Positions 1 to 7,715 of a DNA stretch of 25,010 nucleotides are shown here, in pieces (the stretch's first letter is position 1; every line of letters begins with the position of its first letter). The stretch covers positions 1-25,010 of the forward strand of contig JAKFCW010000104.1 in NCBI GenBank assembly GCA_036676455.1. Direction: 5' to 3'. A program made the translations under genes and the position numbers. This DNA comes from UBA4093 sp036676455. GTDB taxonomy: Bacteria > Cyanobacteriota > Sericytochromatia > S15B-MN24 > UBA4093. Under the pieces are notes generated by a model. It was not told the DNA's origin and made no database searches. It saw only the letters and a program-made list of their open reading frames with translations.

Positions 1-1000
1 TGGTGATCTCGGGGTGGTAGCGGTTCCGCAGCTGGGCGAGGTTGCTATCCAGGTCGTCGACCGACATCTTCTCGTAGGCGAAGAAGTTGAGGACGTTCTC
101 GCGGAAGACGTAGTTCATCGAGGCGTCGAACTGATCGCCCTGCAGCCAGCGGTCGGCCTCGTGCCAGAGCTCGCCGACGATGTACGCCTCGGGGTTGATG
201 GCCCGGACCTTCTTTCGGAAGGTGCGCCAGAACTCGTCCGAGTCGATCTCGTTGGGCACGTCGAGGCGCCAACCATCGATGCCCTGGCGGGTCCAGTACT
301 CGGTGACCTCGAAGAGGTGCTTCTGGACCTCGGCGTTGTCCTTGGCCCGCAGCTGGGGCAGGGTGCCGAAGCCCCACCAGGCGTTGTAGTTGGGCTTGGG
401 CGAGGTAACGACGGGGAAGCCGTAGATGGAGTACCAGTTCCAGTACTTGGAGTTTTGGCCGTTCTTCTTGGCGTCCTGGAAGGCCCAGTGGTCGTCGCCG
501 GTGTGGTTGAAGACGCCGTCGAGGATGACCCTGATGCCGTTCTGATGGGCGGTGGAGATGACGCGCTTGAAGGTCGAGAGATCGCCGAAGGACGGATCGA
601 TCTGCATGTAGTCGGCCGTGTTGTACTTGTGGTTGGAGGAGGCCTTGAAGAGGGGGTTGAAGTAGATGGCGGTGACGCCGAGGTCCTTCAGGTAGGGCAT
701 CTTCTGGATGACGCCGTCGAGGTCTCCACCCATGAAGTTGTCGTAGGTCGGCTTGCTGCCCCAGGGCTCGGCACCCTTGGGATCATTGGCGCGATTGCCG
801 TTGGCGAAGCGCTCGGGGAAGATCTGGTAGAAGACCGCGTTCTTGGCCCAATCCGGCGTATCGACCTGGCCCCGCTTGGCCTGGGCTGCCACCGAGCCGC
901 CCGCGGATTGACCCAAACCGAGCGGACTCAGCATTCCGCAGCCGGTCAGGGTGGTGGCTCCTGCAAGTAGTACCGCCAGAGACTTCAACTTCGACGCCAA
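1..1000 (-). CDS. GH13 alpha-amylase / neopullulanase-type lipoprotein (C-terminus outside window)
   Basis: Secreted glycoside hydrolase acting on alpha-1,4-linked glucans such as maltodextrin, starch or pullulan. 333 residues are visible. I place the start at TTG 1000 because GGAGG lies 8 nt upstream and no ATG fits. The N-terminus is a lipoprotein signal ending in LTGC (Cys21), so the enzyme is probably membrane-tethered outside the cell. GH13 regions visible: DGVFNH (161-166, region I), GWRLDVPNE with nucleophile Asp247 (region II), GELWHEA with acid/base Glu277 (region III), then FDASMNY (291-297). Region III followed by this MNY motif is typical of GH13_20 neopullulanase/cyclomaltodextrinase enzymes. 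Region IV (NHD) and any C-terminal domain lie beyond the window. No N-terminal CBM34-like domain is present: the barrel begins by about residue 50, so it is shorter than the usual GH13_20 enzyme. Exact substrate cannot be decided. Confidence 0.93.
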   Translation of the reverse strand, partial: MASKLKSLAVLLAGATTLTGCGMLSPLGLGQSAGGSVAAQAKRGQVDTPDWAKNAVFYQIFPERFANGNRANDPKGAEPWGSKPTYDNFMGGDLDGVIQKMPYLKDLGVTAIYFNPLFKASSNHKYNTADYMQIDPSFGDLSTFKRVISTAHQNGIRVILDGVFNHTGDDHWAFQDAKKNGQNSKYWNWYSIYGFPVVTSPKPNYNAWWGFGTLPQLRAKDNAEVQKHLFEVTEYWTRQGIDGWRLDVPNEIDSDEFWRTFRKKVRAINPEAYIVGELWHEADRWLQGDQFDASMNYVFRENVLNFFAYEKMSVDDLDSNLAQLRNRYHPEIT

Positions 1001-1083
1001 TGTCTGATCCTCCGCTGGCTCACCAAGGCGATGAGCAAATGCCAAAGAGAAAAGGTTGTGAGAAGGTTATCGCCAGCAGGAGG

Positions 1084-1104
1084 TTTAATCTTGCCTTAAT
1101 TTTA
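1084..1104. promoter_or_regulatory. AT-rich direct-repeat motif upstream of the GH13 gene
   Basis: Two TTAA-type heptamers 11 bp apart (TTTAATC at 1084, CTTAATT at 1095) sit in the GH13 upstream region, about 85-100 nt from its start and just below the terminator of the preceding gene. A very similar 20-bp element occurs at 12794-12814. The 11-bp spacing and CTTAA(C/T) cores resemble binding sites of PhoB/SphR-type response regulators, but the match is by eye only. Read on the minus strand, the element follows a TAAAAT that could serve as a -10 box; I see no convincing -35. Confidence 0.35.
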
Positions 1105-1105
1105 C

Positions 1106-1133
1106 AAAAAAAAGCGCCGGCATGCGCCGGCGC
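1106..1133 (-). terminator. Rho-independent terminator of the 570-aa secreted protein gene
   Basis: Perfect 8-bp GC stem (1114-1121 with 1126-1133), 4-nt loop, followed on the minus strand by eight T (1106-1113). It lies 25 bp past the stop codon at 1158 and separates this gene from the GH13 gene, which therefore needs its own promoter in 1001-1105. Confidence 0.9.
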
Positions 1134-1157
1134 CGGGGAAGGTTTCGCGGGGATCGC

Positions 1158-2870
1158 TCAGGGAACGCGCCAGGCGCCCTTCTCATCGAAGAGGTAGTCG
1201 CCTTGCTGGAAGGGCTTTGCGCCCTTGTAGATCACGAAGTCCGACTCGGTATGGGGCATGGTGAGATCCGCAAGCACCACCTCGTCGGTGGAGCCCGTGA
1301 CGATCCGGATCGGCAGGGCCGGGTTGTAGGGATTGGGGATGGCCGTCACCAGGCGAAGGTCGGCGCCGTGGTACTGCCGCGCGCCCAGGTGCAGGTCGCC
1401 CTTCGAGACCTTGATGGGGAGGTACTTCAGGAGGGCCTTCAGGTAGGCGTTGGACTCCGGGGTGCCGTAGATCAGGAAGACCGTCTGGGCGGGATCCGCC
1501 GCGGAGGCCTGCAGCGAGGTCATGACCGTGAGGGTGACGCCGAACTTCTCACGGTAGCGGGCGACGAGGTTCTTGACGAAGGCGTCGGCCAGCTTACGCT
1601 GCTCGGGGTCCTTGGGCTCGGGACGGACGAGCACGGTCTTCTTCAGGTAGCGCTCCTCGGCGGCCGCTGCGATGGGTCCCATGAAGCGCTTGGCGGCAGT
1701 CTCGATGCGCTGATGCTCGCCCGCGTCCTTCCAGAAGCTCAGGGTGGCCATCATCCGCGGGTAGTAGCTATCGAGGGTGGGGTAGGTCTTGCGATCGCCC
1801 TGATAGGCCGCCAGCAGGTCGAAGAACTTCCGGACGTACCAGTAGCCCTGGCGCTCGTGCTTGTTGAGCTCGACCTGCGCCTCGCGCACCTTGCCGCGGG
1901 CCTGGAGCATGCGGGCTCCTACTGCCCTCAGGACGTGGGCATTGACGGCCTGGGTCCAGGTCGTGACCCCCTGCGCGCTGAGGCGCTCGGCAAGCGGCGA
2001 GTAGAGAATCTCGGTGTCGGCGAGGTCCCGCTCGAACTGGGCTGTCAGCGCGGGCACCACGGCCTGGCCGATGGCGGTCTCGATGGCGAGGAAGAGGCGC
2101 TGGGGCTGGTAGAAGTCAGGCTCTTGCTGAGCCGTGGCGCCCAGGGCCCCGACGACGGTGAGGACCTCGCGCCGGCCGTCCGCATGGGTGACGACATGGC
2201 CAATGCTCGCGCGGTTGAGCATGAGGGCCGGGATGACCGTGAAGCGATCCCAGGTCATGCCGTAGAACTCCTCGACGCGGCCAGCGACGTCATCCACCGT
2301 CAGGAGGGCGCCCATCTTCTTGGCAATGGCGGCGTAGAGCCCTCCGTGCGCGGCGTAGAAGTCCATGAAGCGGCTCTGAGCCACGTAGCCCTGCATGGCC
2401 ATGACCAGCGCGGTCAACGACTCGCCATGGGCGGAGAACTCGGGGGGCAAGGGCGTGTCCAGGGTCATGCCCGGCGTGCTGAGCAAGAGGGCGAAGCGAT
2501 AGGGCTGGTCGCCCACGAAGCCTTGCTTTTGCAGATCCTGGAGGATCTTGATGGCGGGATGGGCGTCGTAGGCGGCGAACGCGGCGGAGGCTGCGGTTCG
2601 GTAGGCGATCGCCACGTCGTCCTGCTGCAGCTTGCCCATGGGCGTCCGGCTGACCAGAAGGCTCATCAGCTCGATGCGGGGATCCGCCGCGACCCGCACG
2701 CGCTGGGCCAGCACCGGCGACGCCGTCGCCACCGGTTGCGCGGCGGCCGGGACCGGCAATTCCCCCGCGCCGGGCGGCGGCGGCAACTCCACCTGGGCCC
2801 CAGCCGGAGCCGCGAACGAAGCCGCCAAAGCGGCGGAGAGCATCACGCGACGCGCTGCGTTCATGGACAT
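1158..2870 (-). CDS. Secreted protein of unknown function (DUF4932-like)
   Basis: 570 residues. Start ATG 2870 is supported by GGAGG 8 nt upstream; a second in-frame ATG at 2864 has poorer spacing. Residues 1-25 form a Sec signal peptide (basic N-terminus, Ala-rich core, probable cleavage after AGA25), followed by a Pro/Ala-rich linker to about residue 55. The following segment (DPRIELMSLL, then HPAIKILQDLQ and a ...YRFALLLS block) reminds me of DUF4932-type extracytoplasmic proteins; this is recall, not a search. The C-terminal quarter (VFLIYGTPESNAYLK, then an IPNPYNPALP turn) looks like a separate alpha/beta domain. I see no HExxH, no GxSxG and no transmembrane segment after the signal. 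A clear terminator follows. It may be a periplasmic or secreted hydrolase, but no function can be assigned. Confidence 0.85.
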   Translation of the reverse strand: MSMNAARRVMLSAALAASFAAPAGAQVELPPPPGAGELPVPAAAQPVATASPVLAQRVRVAADPRIELMSLLVSRTPMGKLQQDDVAIAYRTAASAAFAAYDAHPAIKILQDLQKQGFVGDQPYRFALLLSTPGMTLDTPLPPEFSAHGESLTALVMAMQGYVAQSRFMDFYAAHGGLYAAIAKKMGALLTVDDVAGRVEEFYGMTWDRFTVIPALMLNRASIGHVVTHADGRREVLTVVGALGATAQQEPDFYQPQRLFLAIETAIGQAVVPALTAQFERDLADTEILYSPLAERLSAQGVTTWTQAVNAHVLRAVGARMLQARGKVREAQVELNKHERQGYWYVRKFFDLLAAYQGDRKTYPTLDSYYPRMMATLSFWKDAGEHQRIETAAKRFMGPIAAAAEERYLKKTVLVRPEPKDPEQRKLADAFVKNLVARYREKFGVTLTVMTSLQASAADPAQTVFLIYGTPESNAYLKALLKYLPIKVSKGDLHLGARQYHGADLRLVTAIPNPYNPALPIRIVTGSTDEVVLADLTMPHTESDFVIYKGAKPFQQGDYLFDEKGAWRVP

Positions 2871-2978
2871 GTTTCAAGCCTCCCAATCGCCAATCGAGGC
2901 CATGATAGCCCGGTAGTCAAGATTTAGCCAGGATGCACGCCCTCGCGATCCGCGGGAGTGGCTCATAATGCGCGTTCC

Positions 2979-3006
2979 TTGACGCAAAAGGGGCCTCTGT
3001 TATGAT
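2979..3006 (+). promoter_or_regulatory. Predicted sigma70 promoter of arginine deiminase gene
   Basis: TTGACG (2979-2984), 16-bp spacer, TATGAT (3001-3006). The predicted transcription start near 3013 gives a leader of about 75 nt before the ATG at 3088. The 217-bp gap 2871-3087 separates this gene from the divergent secreted-protein gene; no coding sequence is seen in it. Confidence 0.65.
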
Positions 3007-3087
3007 GGTCAAAAGGGGCATCAACCCCGGATCCTATTCCAGTACACGTTTTCAGCCCACAGCAATGGACCATCAGGAGTGTGACCC

Positions 3088-4458
3088 ATGTTCGAAGAAC
3101 GCCCGTCGACGGAAATCGAATTGAAGGTCGACCCGGCCCCGCTTGCCGACCTCAGCCCCACCCTGCAGCGCCCGATCGATCTAGCCGTGCGCTCGGAGAT
3201 CGGGCGCATTCGTACCGTGATGATCCATCACCCCGGCGCCGAGGTGGATCGCATGGTGCCGTCCTTGATGGACGAGCTCCTCTTTGACGACATCCTCTTC
3301 GGCGACCGCGCCCGCGAGGAACATGACAAGTATCGCCAGGTGCTCAACCTGGTCGCGGACGAGGTCCTCGACATCCAGGAGGTGCTGGCCGAGAGCCTCG
3401 CCAACGCGGACGTCCGCGCGTCCTTCGTCGACGTGCTGGGCAAGCTCGAGCAACTCAAGCCCGCGACCCTGGAGTTCCTGAGCTCGCTGAGCGCCGCGGA
3501 TCTCGCCCGGGCGGCCATCGGGGGCCTCGAGTTCCCGCTGCATGAAGTGGAGCACCACCCCAACCCGAAGGTGCCGTTCCTGCTGAACCCCCTGCCCAAC
3601 CTGCTCTTCATGCGCGATCCGCTGGTCGTCATGGGCGATGGCGCGCTGCTCGGCTCGATGGCCCGCACGGCCCGCCGCCGCGAACCGCTCATCATGAAGT
3701 ACGCCTACGCCTATCACCCCCGCCTGCGCCTGCAGGAGCGCGATCGCTTCTACTTCGACGAACTGAGCATCCCGTCGCTGCACCGCCGGCAGAACCTGCC
3801 CTCCATCGAGGGAGGCGACGTCCTGGTCTTCAGCGACAAGGTGCTGGCCATCGGCGTCTCCGAGCGGACCACCGAATCCGCCGTCGAGCTGCTGGCCCAG
3901 GCCATCAAGGATCGCACGTCGATCGAGACCATCCTGATGGTCCTGATGCCGCGCCAGCGCTCGGCGATGCACCTGGACACGGTCTTCACCCAGACCAGCG
4001 CGGACGAGGTCCTGGTCTACCCGCCGATGTTCATGCCGGACGGCGTCGAGCTGCTGTCGGTGGTCAAGAAGGACCTGCGCGGCGGCCAGATCCGCAGCAC
4101 CTACAAGGAGAGCCTGCTTTCGGCCCTGAAGGACGAAGGCATCGACCTCAAGCCCCTCTGCTGCGGCGGCAAGGGCGATCGCATCTCCCAGCAACGCGAG
4201 CAGTGGACGGACGGCGCCAACGCCTTCGCCCTGGCCAACGGCGTCATCGCCATCTACGAGCGCAACCTGCGCACGGCCGAAGAACTCTCGGCGAACGGCT
4301 ATGCCGTCGTCCATGCCGAGGAGCTGCTCGACAATCCGTCGGCCTACCGCCTGGACGGCACGCAGAAGGTCGCGGTCCTGATTCCCGGCATGGAGCTCTC
4401 GCGGGCCCGCGGCGGCGCACGCTGCATGACCATGCCGCTGGTGCGAGACAGCCTCTAA
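3088..4458 (+). CDS. arcA: Arginine deiminase
   Basis: Hydrolyses L-arginine to citrulline and ammonia in the cytoplasm, the first step of the ADI pathway. All catalytic positions of the family are visible: FMRDP (Asp177), EGGD (Glu241, Asp244), HLDT (His295, Asp297) and the C-terminal RGGARCMTMPL with nucleophile Cys446. At 456 residues it is longer than most bacterial enzymes (about 410), mainly from an N-terminal extension of about 35 residues; the helical insertion near 75-150 is normal for the family. Start ATG 3088 has AGGAG 8 nt upstream. It stands alone: no ornithine carbamoyltransferase (arcB), carbamate kinase (arcC) or arginine/ornithine antiporter is next to it, and the convergent permease belongs to a different operon. 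A role in nitrogen release or acid resistance is possible, as is fermentation if arcBC lie elsewhere. Confidence 0.96.
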   Translation: MFEERPSTEIELKVDPAPLADLSPTLQRPIDLAVRSEIGRIRTVMIHHPGAEVDRMVPSLMDELLFDDILFGDRAREEHDKYRQVLNLVADEVLDIQEVLAESLANADVRASFVDVLGKLEQLKPATLEFLSSLSAADLARAAIGGLEFPLHEVEHHPNPKVPFLLNPLPNLLFMRDPLVVMGDGALLGSMARTARRREPLIMKYAYAYHPRLRLQERDRFYFDELSIPSLHRRQNLPSIEGGDVLVFSDKVLAIGVSERTTESAVELLAQAIKDRTSIETILMVLMPRQRSAMHLDTVFTQTSADEVLVYPPMFMPDGVELLSVVKKDLRGGQIRSTYKESLLSALKDEGIDLKPLCCGGKGDRISQQREQWTDGANAFALANGVIAIYERNLRTAEELSANGYAVVHAEELLDNPSAYRLDGTQKVAVLIPGMELSRARGGARCMTMPLVRDSL

Positions 4459-4472
4459 ACAACCACCGCAAA

Positions 4473-4513
4473 AAAGCAGAGCGGGTCGGGCAATGCCCGA
4501 CCCGCTCTGCTTT
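4473..4513. terminator. Bidirectional terminator between arcA and the permease gene
   Basis: Perfect 19-bp inverted repeat (4473-4491 with 4495-4513) with a 3-nt loop. It is flanked by an A-run on the left and TTT on the right, so it can end both the plus-strand arcA transcript (stop 4458) and the minus-strand permease transcript (stop 4530). Confidence 0.9.
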
Positions 4514-4529
4514 GGACCTTCGTCGCGGC

Positions 4530-6458
4530 TCAGTCCTCGTTGCGGCGGTCCTGAGCCCACTGCTCGTACCAGACGCCCGGCCCCTTCGGCAGAGCGGCCT
4601 CGTCGATCCGCATGACGTTCAGGTCGATCTCGTTGGAGAGGTGCTCGCGCAGGCGCTCGCTCTGATGCGGATCATGCCCGGTCCCGATGTACGCGGTGGT
4701 GAAGGGGTGAATCTTGAAGTACTCGGGCAAGACCTCGAGCAGGTTCCCCGGCAGGATCTTCACCGTCAGGATGAAATCCTTTTGAAGAAATAGCGGAAAC
4801 TCCTCGAGTTGCTGGGACACCAGGCGCTGGACCTCCTCGAAGATCTCCAGCGGCTCTTCCTTGGTCTGCGCGTGGAAAAGCACGATCTCGATCGGCCCCG
4901 AGGGCGCATGCTTCTTGAGCATGAAGCTCAGCAAGTTCACCAGCCGGACGGGGTCGACCTGGGCCACGCAGATGACCAGGCGAGGCAAGTCCTCGGGAAG
5001 ATCGCGCAGTCCCCTGAGCGACCCCATGCCGAGCCGGAGGTCAGGAAGCTGCACCATCCGCCCCTCGACCTGAGCGAGGCGGTAGAACGCCATGATCAGC
5101 AGGACCGCGAGGAAGAGCTGTGCTCCGAGGTCGCGGCTCTCGGACGAGGTCACGAGCAGGACCGCCTCGGCCACCAAGAGGAAGCTACCGCCGATCACCG
5201 GCGCCCACGGGATCTTCCGATCGCGCAAGCGGAAGGTCCAGGTGCTGAGATAGGGAGAGCGTTCCACCTTGGTCGGATGATAGAGCCGGGTCAGGATGAC
5301 CCCGGCGCAGTAGGAAATCATGACGCCCAGGAAGGCCATGCCGTAGATCTCGCCGAGGTGATCGACGCTTCCCGGGAAGATGGCCAGCATCGCGAGGCAA
5401 ACGACCATGAAGGGCAAGGCGACGTAAGGGTAGCCCTTCAGGTTGGGGTTCTTGTCGACCCAGCGCTTGAGGACGGCCCCCGGCAGGTTGCCCTGCTGCC
5501 CCATGGTGGTCATCAGGCCGGTGGCCCCGGCGAATGCCGTGTTCACGGCCGCGAACAGGGTCAAGGTGGCGGTCAAGACGAGCACGATCAGCCAGGGCTC
5601 ACCGCCCTGGTGCAAGGCGAGGCCGGAGAGGATGTTGTGCTGGAAGGCCTCCACCTGCTCCTTGGGCATGAGCACCAGGGCCAGAGCCGGAGTCAGCGGG
5701 GCGGTGACGCTCACCAGCAGGATGATGCTGAGGTAGATCTTCCGGATCGACTTGGCGACGGGTTGCTCGAGCTCCTCGACGATCTGGGCAGCCGACTCGA
5801 AACCCGTGATGCCGAGGAAGGCCGCCGCGAAGCCCATCAAGAGGGCATGCGGCCCCAGGCTGCCGAACCCCGTCCAGAGGCGCGACCAGTCCGCACCTTG
5901 CGTGAATGCCAGGTAGAGGCCCCAGACGTCCATCACGAGCAGCAGCGCGAAGACCGAGGCCGAGATGCCGAAGACGAGCTTCGCGGACTCCCGCAGGCCC
6001 CAGAGGTTGAGGATGGCGAACCCGACGATGGGGATGCCCGCCACGATCGCGACCAGCCAGACCGGCCAGGTCACGCCCCAGAGAGCGGACCAGAGCGACG
6101 AGATGTAGTAGGCCCCCGACAAAGCGCTCACGACCGCCGTCGCCAGGTAGGACAGAATGGTCAGCGAGCCGATGGCCAAGCCCGCCTGACGCCCCACCGT
6201 GGTGAGCACCATGGCATAGGCTCCGCCGTTGACGGGATTGACCGAGCAGCCCTCCTGGTAGGTGGTCTTGAAGAGCCACATGCAGATGACCACCAGGAGG
6301 ACGAAGAACGGGGCCGCGAAGCCCACATGGGGAAAGAGAATTCCGGTGCTGTAGAAGACCGAGGTGCCGATATCTGCACCGACCAACCCGGCGGCAAGCC
6401 ACCAGGTCAGGGAGGCATGGGAGGCAACCTGTTCCGAGGCGTGGGGTGTTTCTGGCAT
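4530..6458 (-). CDS. APC-superfamily permease with cytoplasmic C-terminal domain (KimA-like, putative K+ transporter)
   Basis: 642 residues. About 12 transmembrane segments fill residues 18-460. The first carries GADIGTSVFYSTG (27-39), where the broken-helix substrate site of APC/KUP transporters lies. CSVNPVNGGAY (71-81) and GITGFESAAQ (216-225) are further conserved APC blocks. Residues 461-642 form a soluble alpha/beta domain, as in KimA (YdaO), a potassium importer of the KUP/APC group. It is third in an operon after two TrkA/RCK proteins: the gap to the upstream stop is 3 nt, with only a weak ribosome site inside the preceding gene, so translation is probably coupled. The neighbours argue for potassium rather than amino acids as substrate; an amino-acid permease remains possible from the fold alone. 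Confidence 0.8.
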   Translation of the reverse strand: MPETPHASEQVASHASLTWWLAAGLVGADIGTSVFYSTGILFPHVGFAAPFFVLLVVICMWLFKTTYQEGCSVNPVNGGAYAMVLTTVGRQAGLAIGSLTILSYLATAVVSALSGAYYISSLWSALWGVTWPVWLVAIVAGIPIVGFAILNLWGLRESAKLVFGISASVFALLLVMDVWGLYLAFTQGADWSRLWTGFGSLGPHALLMGFAAAFLGITGFESAAQIVEELEQPVAKSIRKIYLSIILLVSVTAPLTPALALVLMPKEQVEAFQHNILSGLALHQGGEPWLIVLVLTATLTLFAAVNTAFAGATGLMTTMGQQGNLPGAVLKRWVDKNPNLKGYPYVALPFMVVCLAMLAIFPGSVDHLGEIYGMAFLGVMISYCAGVILTRLYHPTKVERSPYLSTWTFRLRDRKIPWAPVIGGSFLLVAEAVLLVTSSESRDLGAQLFLAVLLIMAFYRLAQVEGRMVQLPDLRLGMGSLRGLRDLPEDLPRLVICVAQVDPVRLVNLLSFMLKKHAPSGPIEIVLFHAQTKEEPLEIFEEVQRLVSQQLEEFPLFLQKDFILTVKILPGNLLEVLPEYFKIHPFTTAYIGTGHDPHQSERLREHLSNEIDLNVMRIDEAALPKGPGVWYEQWAQDRRNED

Positions 6459-6461
6459 GTC

Positions 6462-7118
6462 CTAGCCGATGAGCGTGCTCTTGAGCTGCTCTTCGTTTCC
6501 TTTCAGGGTGATGGCGAATAGCTCGTCGCCGGGTTGAAGGATCGTGTTACCGTCCGGAATGATCGGCTCTCCTCCACGCCAGATCGCTGCCAAGAGCGAA
6601 TTCGACGGGAAATCCAGCTTGCGGATCGGCATCCCCACGACGGGAGAAGATGGTTGAAGCTCGAGCTCCACCATGGACATGCGCTTGTGCCAGGTGAAGA
6701 GGGTCTTGATCTCATGGGGCACGATCTCGTACTCGATGGCCCGCGAGACCATGGAGGTCACGGAGATGATGTAATCGACCTCCTCGATGCGGAAGAGGTC
6801 CTCGTTGCGCGGATCGTTGACGCGCGCGACCGAGCGCTTCACCTTGAAGAGGTGACGGGCCATCTTGCAGATGACGTAGTTATCCTGGTCGCGGCCCGCC
6901 ACGGCGATCAGGACATCGGCCCGAGCGGCGCCGGCCCGAGCCAGCAGCTCGGGGCGCGTGGCGTCGCCGGCGATCACGATGGCCTCGTTGAACTCCTCGA
7001 CCACCTGCGCGCAGACCCGCTTGTCGCGCTCCACCAGGGCCACTTCATGCCCCAGGGATAGCAGGCTGCGGATCAGGTGCAGGCCGACCTTGCCGCCGCC
7101 GGCAATCAGAACGAACAT
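6462..7118 (-). CDS. trkA: TrkA/KtrA-type regulatory protein with RCK_N and RCK_C domains
   Basis: 218-residue cytoplasmic gating subunit of potassium transport. The N-terminal Rossmann domain has GGGKVG (7-12) and an acidic residue ending strand 2 (Glu30), as expected for NAD(H)/nucleotide binding. Residues from about 135 form the C-terminal RCK_C (TrkA_C) domain. Its ATG overlaps the stop of the upstream partial-type TrkA by one base (TGATG), so the pair is translationally coupled and the subunits are likely made in equal amounts. No TrkH/KtrB channel gene is present; the only membrane partner in the operon is the APC/KimA-like permease downstream. Confidence 0.92.
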   Translation of the reverse strand: MFVLIAGGGKVGLHLIRSLLSLGHEVALVERDKRVCAQVVEEFNEAIVIAGDATRPELLARAGAARADVLIAVAGRDQDNYVICKMARHLFKVKRSVARVNDPRNEDLFRIEEVDYIISVTSMVSRAIEYEIVPHEIKTLFTWHKRMSMVELELQPSSPVVGMPIRKLDFPSNSLLAAIWRGGEPIIPDGNTILQPGDELFAITLKGNEEQLKSTLIG

Positions 7119-7528
7119 CAGGCGTCTCCCTTCACGCTCAGCTTGCGCTCGAGGAGATCCGTGGCCTCCGCGATCGGGCTCAGGACCTCGAACCCCTGGG
7201 AACGATAAAGCTCCAGCATCTGAGGCTGGTCGATCCGCACGATGATGCGCTCGATCCCGAAGACGTTGCGCGCCACGTCCGCCACCATCATGTTGGTGCT
7301 CTCGTCGCGCGAGACGATCACCACCGCGCGCGCCTCCTCGATGCCAGCCCGGCGCAGCACGTCCGTGTCGATCTCCATGCCGGCGACCGTGCGGCCCTTG
7401 AAGTCCTTCGGAAGTTGGGTGGCGAAGCTCTGACGATCGTAATCCAGGACGGTGACCTCACCGCCCCTCTCCAGGACACGCTGGGCAAAGCTTGCTCCAA
7501 GACGGCCGCAACCGACGACTAAGATCAT
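7118..7528 (-). CDS. TrkA-N (RCK_N only) regulatory protein
   Basis: 136 residues: a single NAD-binding RCK_N domain with GCGRLG (6-11) and Asp29/Asp31 after strand 2; it has no RCK_C domain. I set the start at ATG 7528 (MILVVGCGRLG), because GGAG lies 8 nt upstream. The open frame extends to 7612, but the added 28 residues would begin inside the -10 box of the operon promoter. First gene of the operon with the two-domain TrkA and the permease. The pairing of an RCK_N-only and an RCK_N+C protein resembles the mycobacterial ceoB/ceoC pair (recalled), and suggests a mixed regulatory ring. Confidence 0.9.
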   Translation of the reverse strand: MILVVGCGRLGASFAQRVLERGGEVTVLDYDRQSFATQLPKDFKGRTVAGMEIDTDVLRRAGIEEARAVVIVSRDESTNMMVADVARNVFGIERIIVRIDQPQMLELYRSQGFEVLSPIAEATDLLERKLSVKGDA

Positions 7529-7611
7529 TCCGCAAGCTCCATTCCCATCATGCCAAATCCCCGGCAGGCTCCGCGCTTCGGGGTTTCCGGGGTCCCTTTT
7601 GCCAAAGGCCA

Positions 7612-7640
7612 ACTATACCCCTTTGCCCAGAGGCGATCAA
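7612..7640 (-). promoter_or_regulatory. Predicted sigma70 promoter of the trkA-trkA-permease operon
   Basis: On the minus strand: TTGATC (7640-7635), 17-bp spacer, TATAGT (7617-7612). Transcription would start near 7605, 77 nt before the ATG at 7528. This position rules out the longer reading of the first gene. Confidence 0.7.
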
Positions 7641-7661
7641 GGGTTCTCTAGCACGCATCAG

Positions 7662-7691
7662 AAAAGGGCCGGCAGGGACTTCCTGCCGGCC
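7662..7691 (-). terminator. Terminator of the MshEN-like protein gene
   Basis: Perfect 10-bp GC-rich stem (7667-7676 with 7682-7691), 5-nt loop, followed on the minus strand by C then TTTT. It lies 25 bp after the stop of the gene ending at 7716. Confidence 0.8.
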
Positions 7692-7715
7692 ATCGGTTTT
7701 GAGAGGAGCGTGGCG

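Noticed and set aside
1122..2927. 601-codon plus-strand frame antisense to the 570-aa secreted protein gene
   Set aside because: The minus-strand frame has a signal peptide, a strong ribosome site and a terminator; the plus frame is low-complexity and arises from GC-rich third positions.
4530..6458. Arginine/ornithine antiporter (arcD) paired with arginine deiminase
   Set aside because: The permease is convergent with arcA across a strong terminator, is co-transcribed with two trkA genes, and has a KimA-type C-terminal domain not found in ArcD.
4809..6521. 570-codon plus-strand frame antisense to the permease and trkA
   Set aside because: His/Gln/Asp/Glu/Arg-rich composition typical of an antisense frame; the minus strand encodes recognisable APC and RCK proteins.
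7529..7612. 28-residue N-terminal extension of the RCK_N-only protein
   Set aside because: It begins in the -10 box of the predicted promoter, and the Rossmann strand starts exactly at the internal ATG 7528, which has its own ribosome site.
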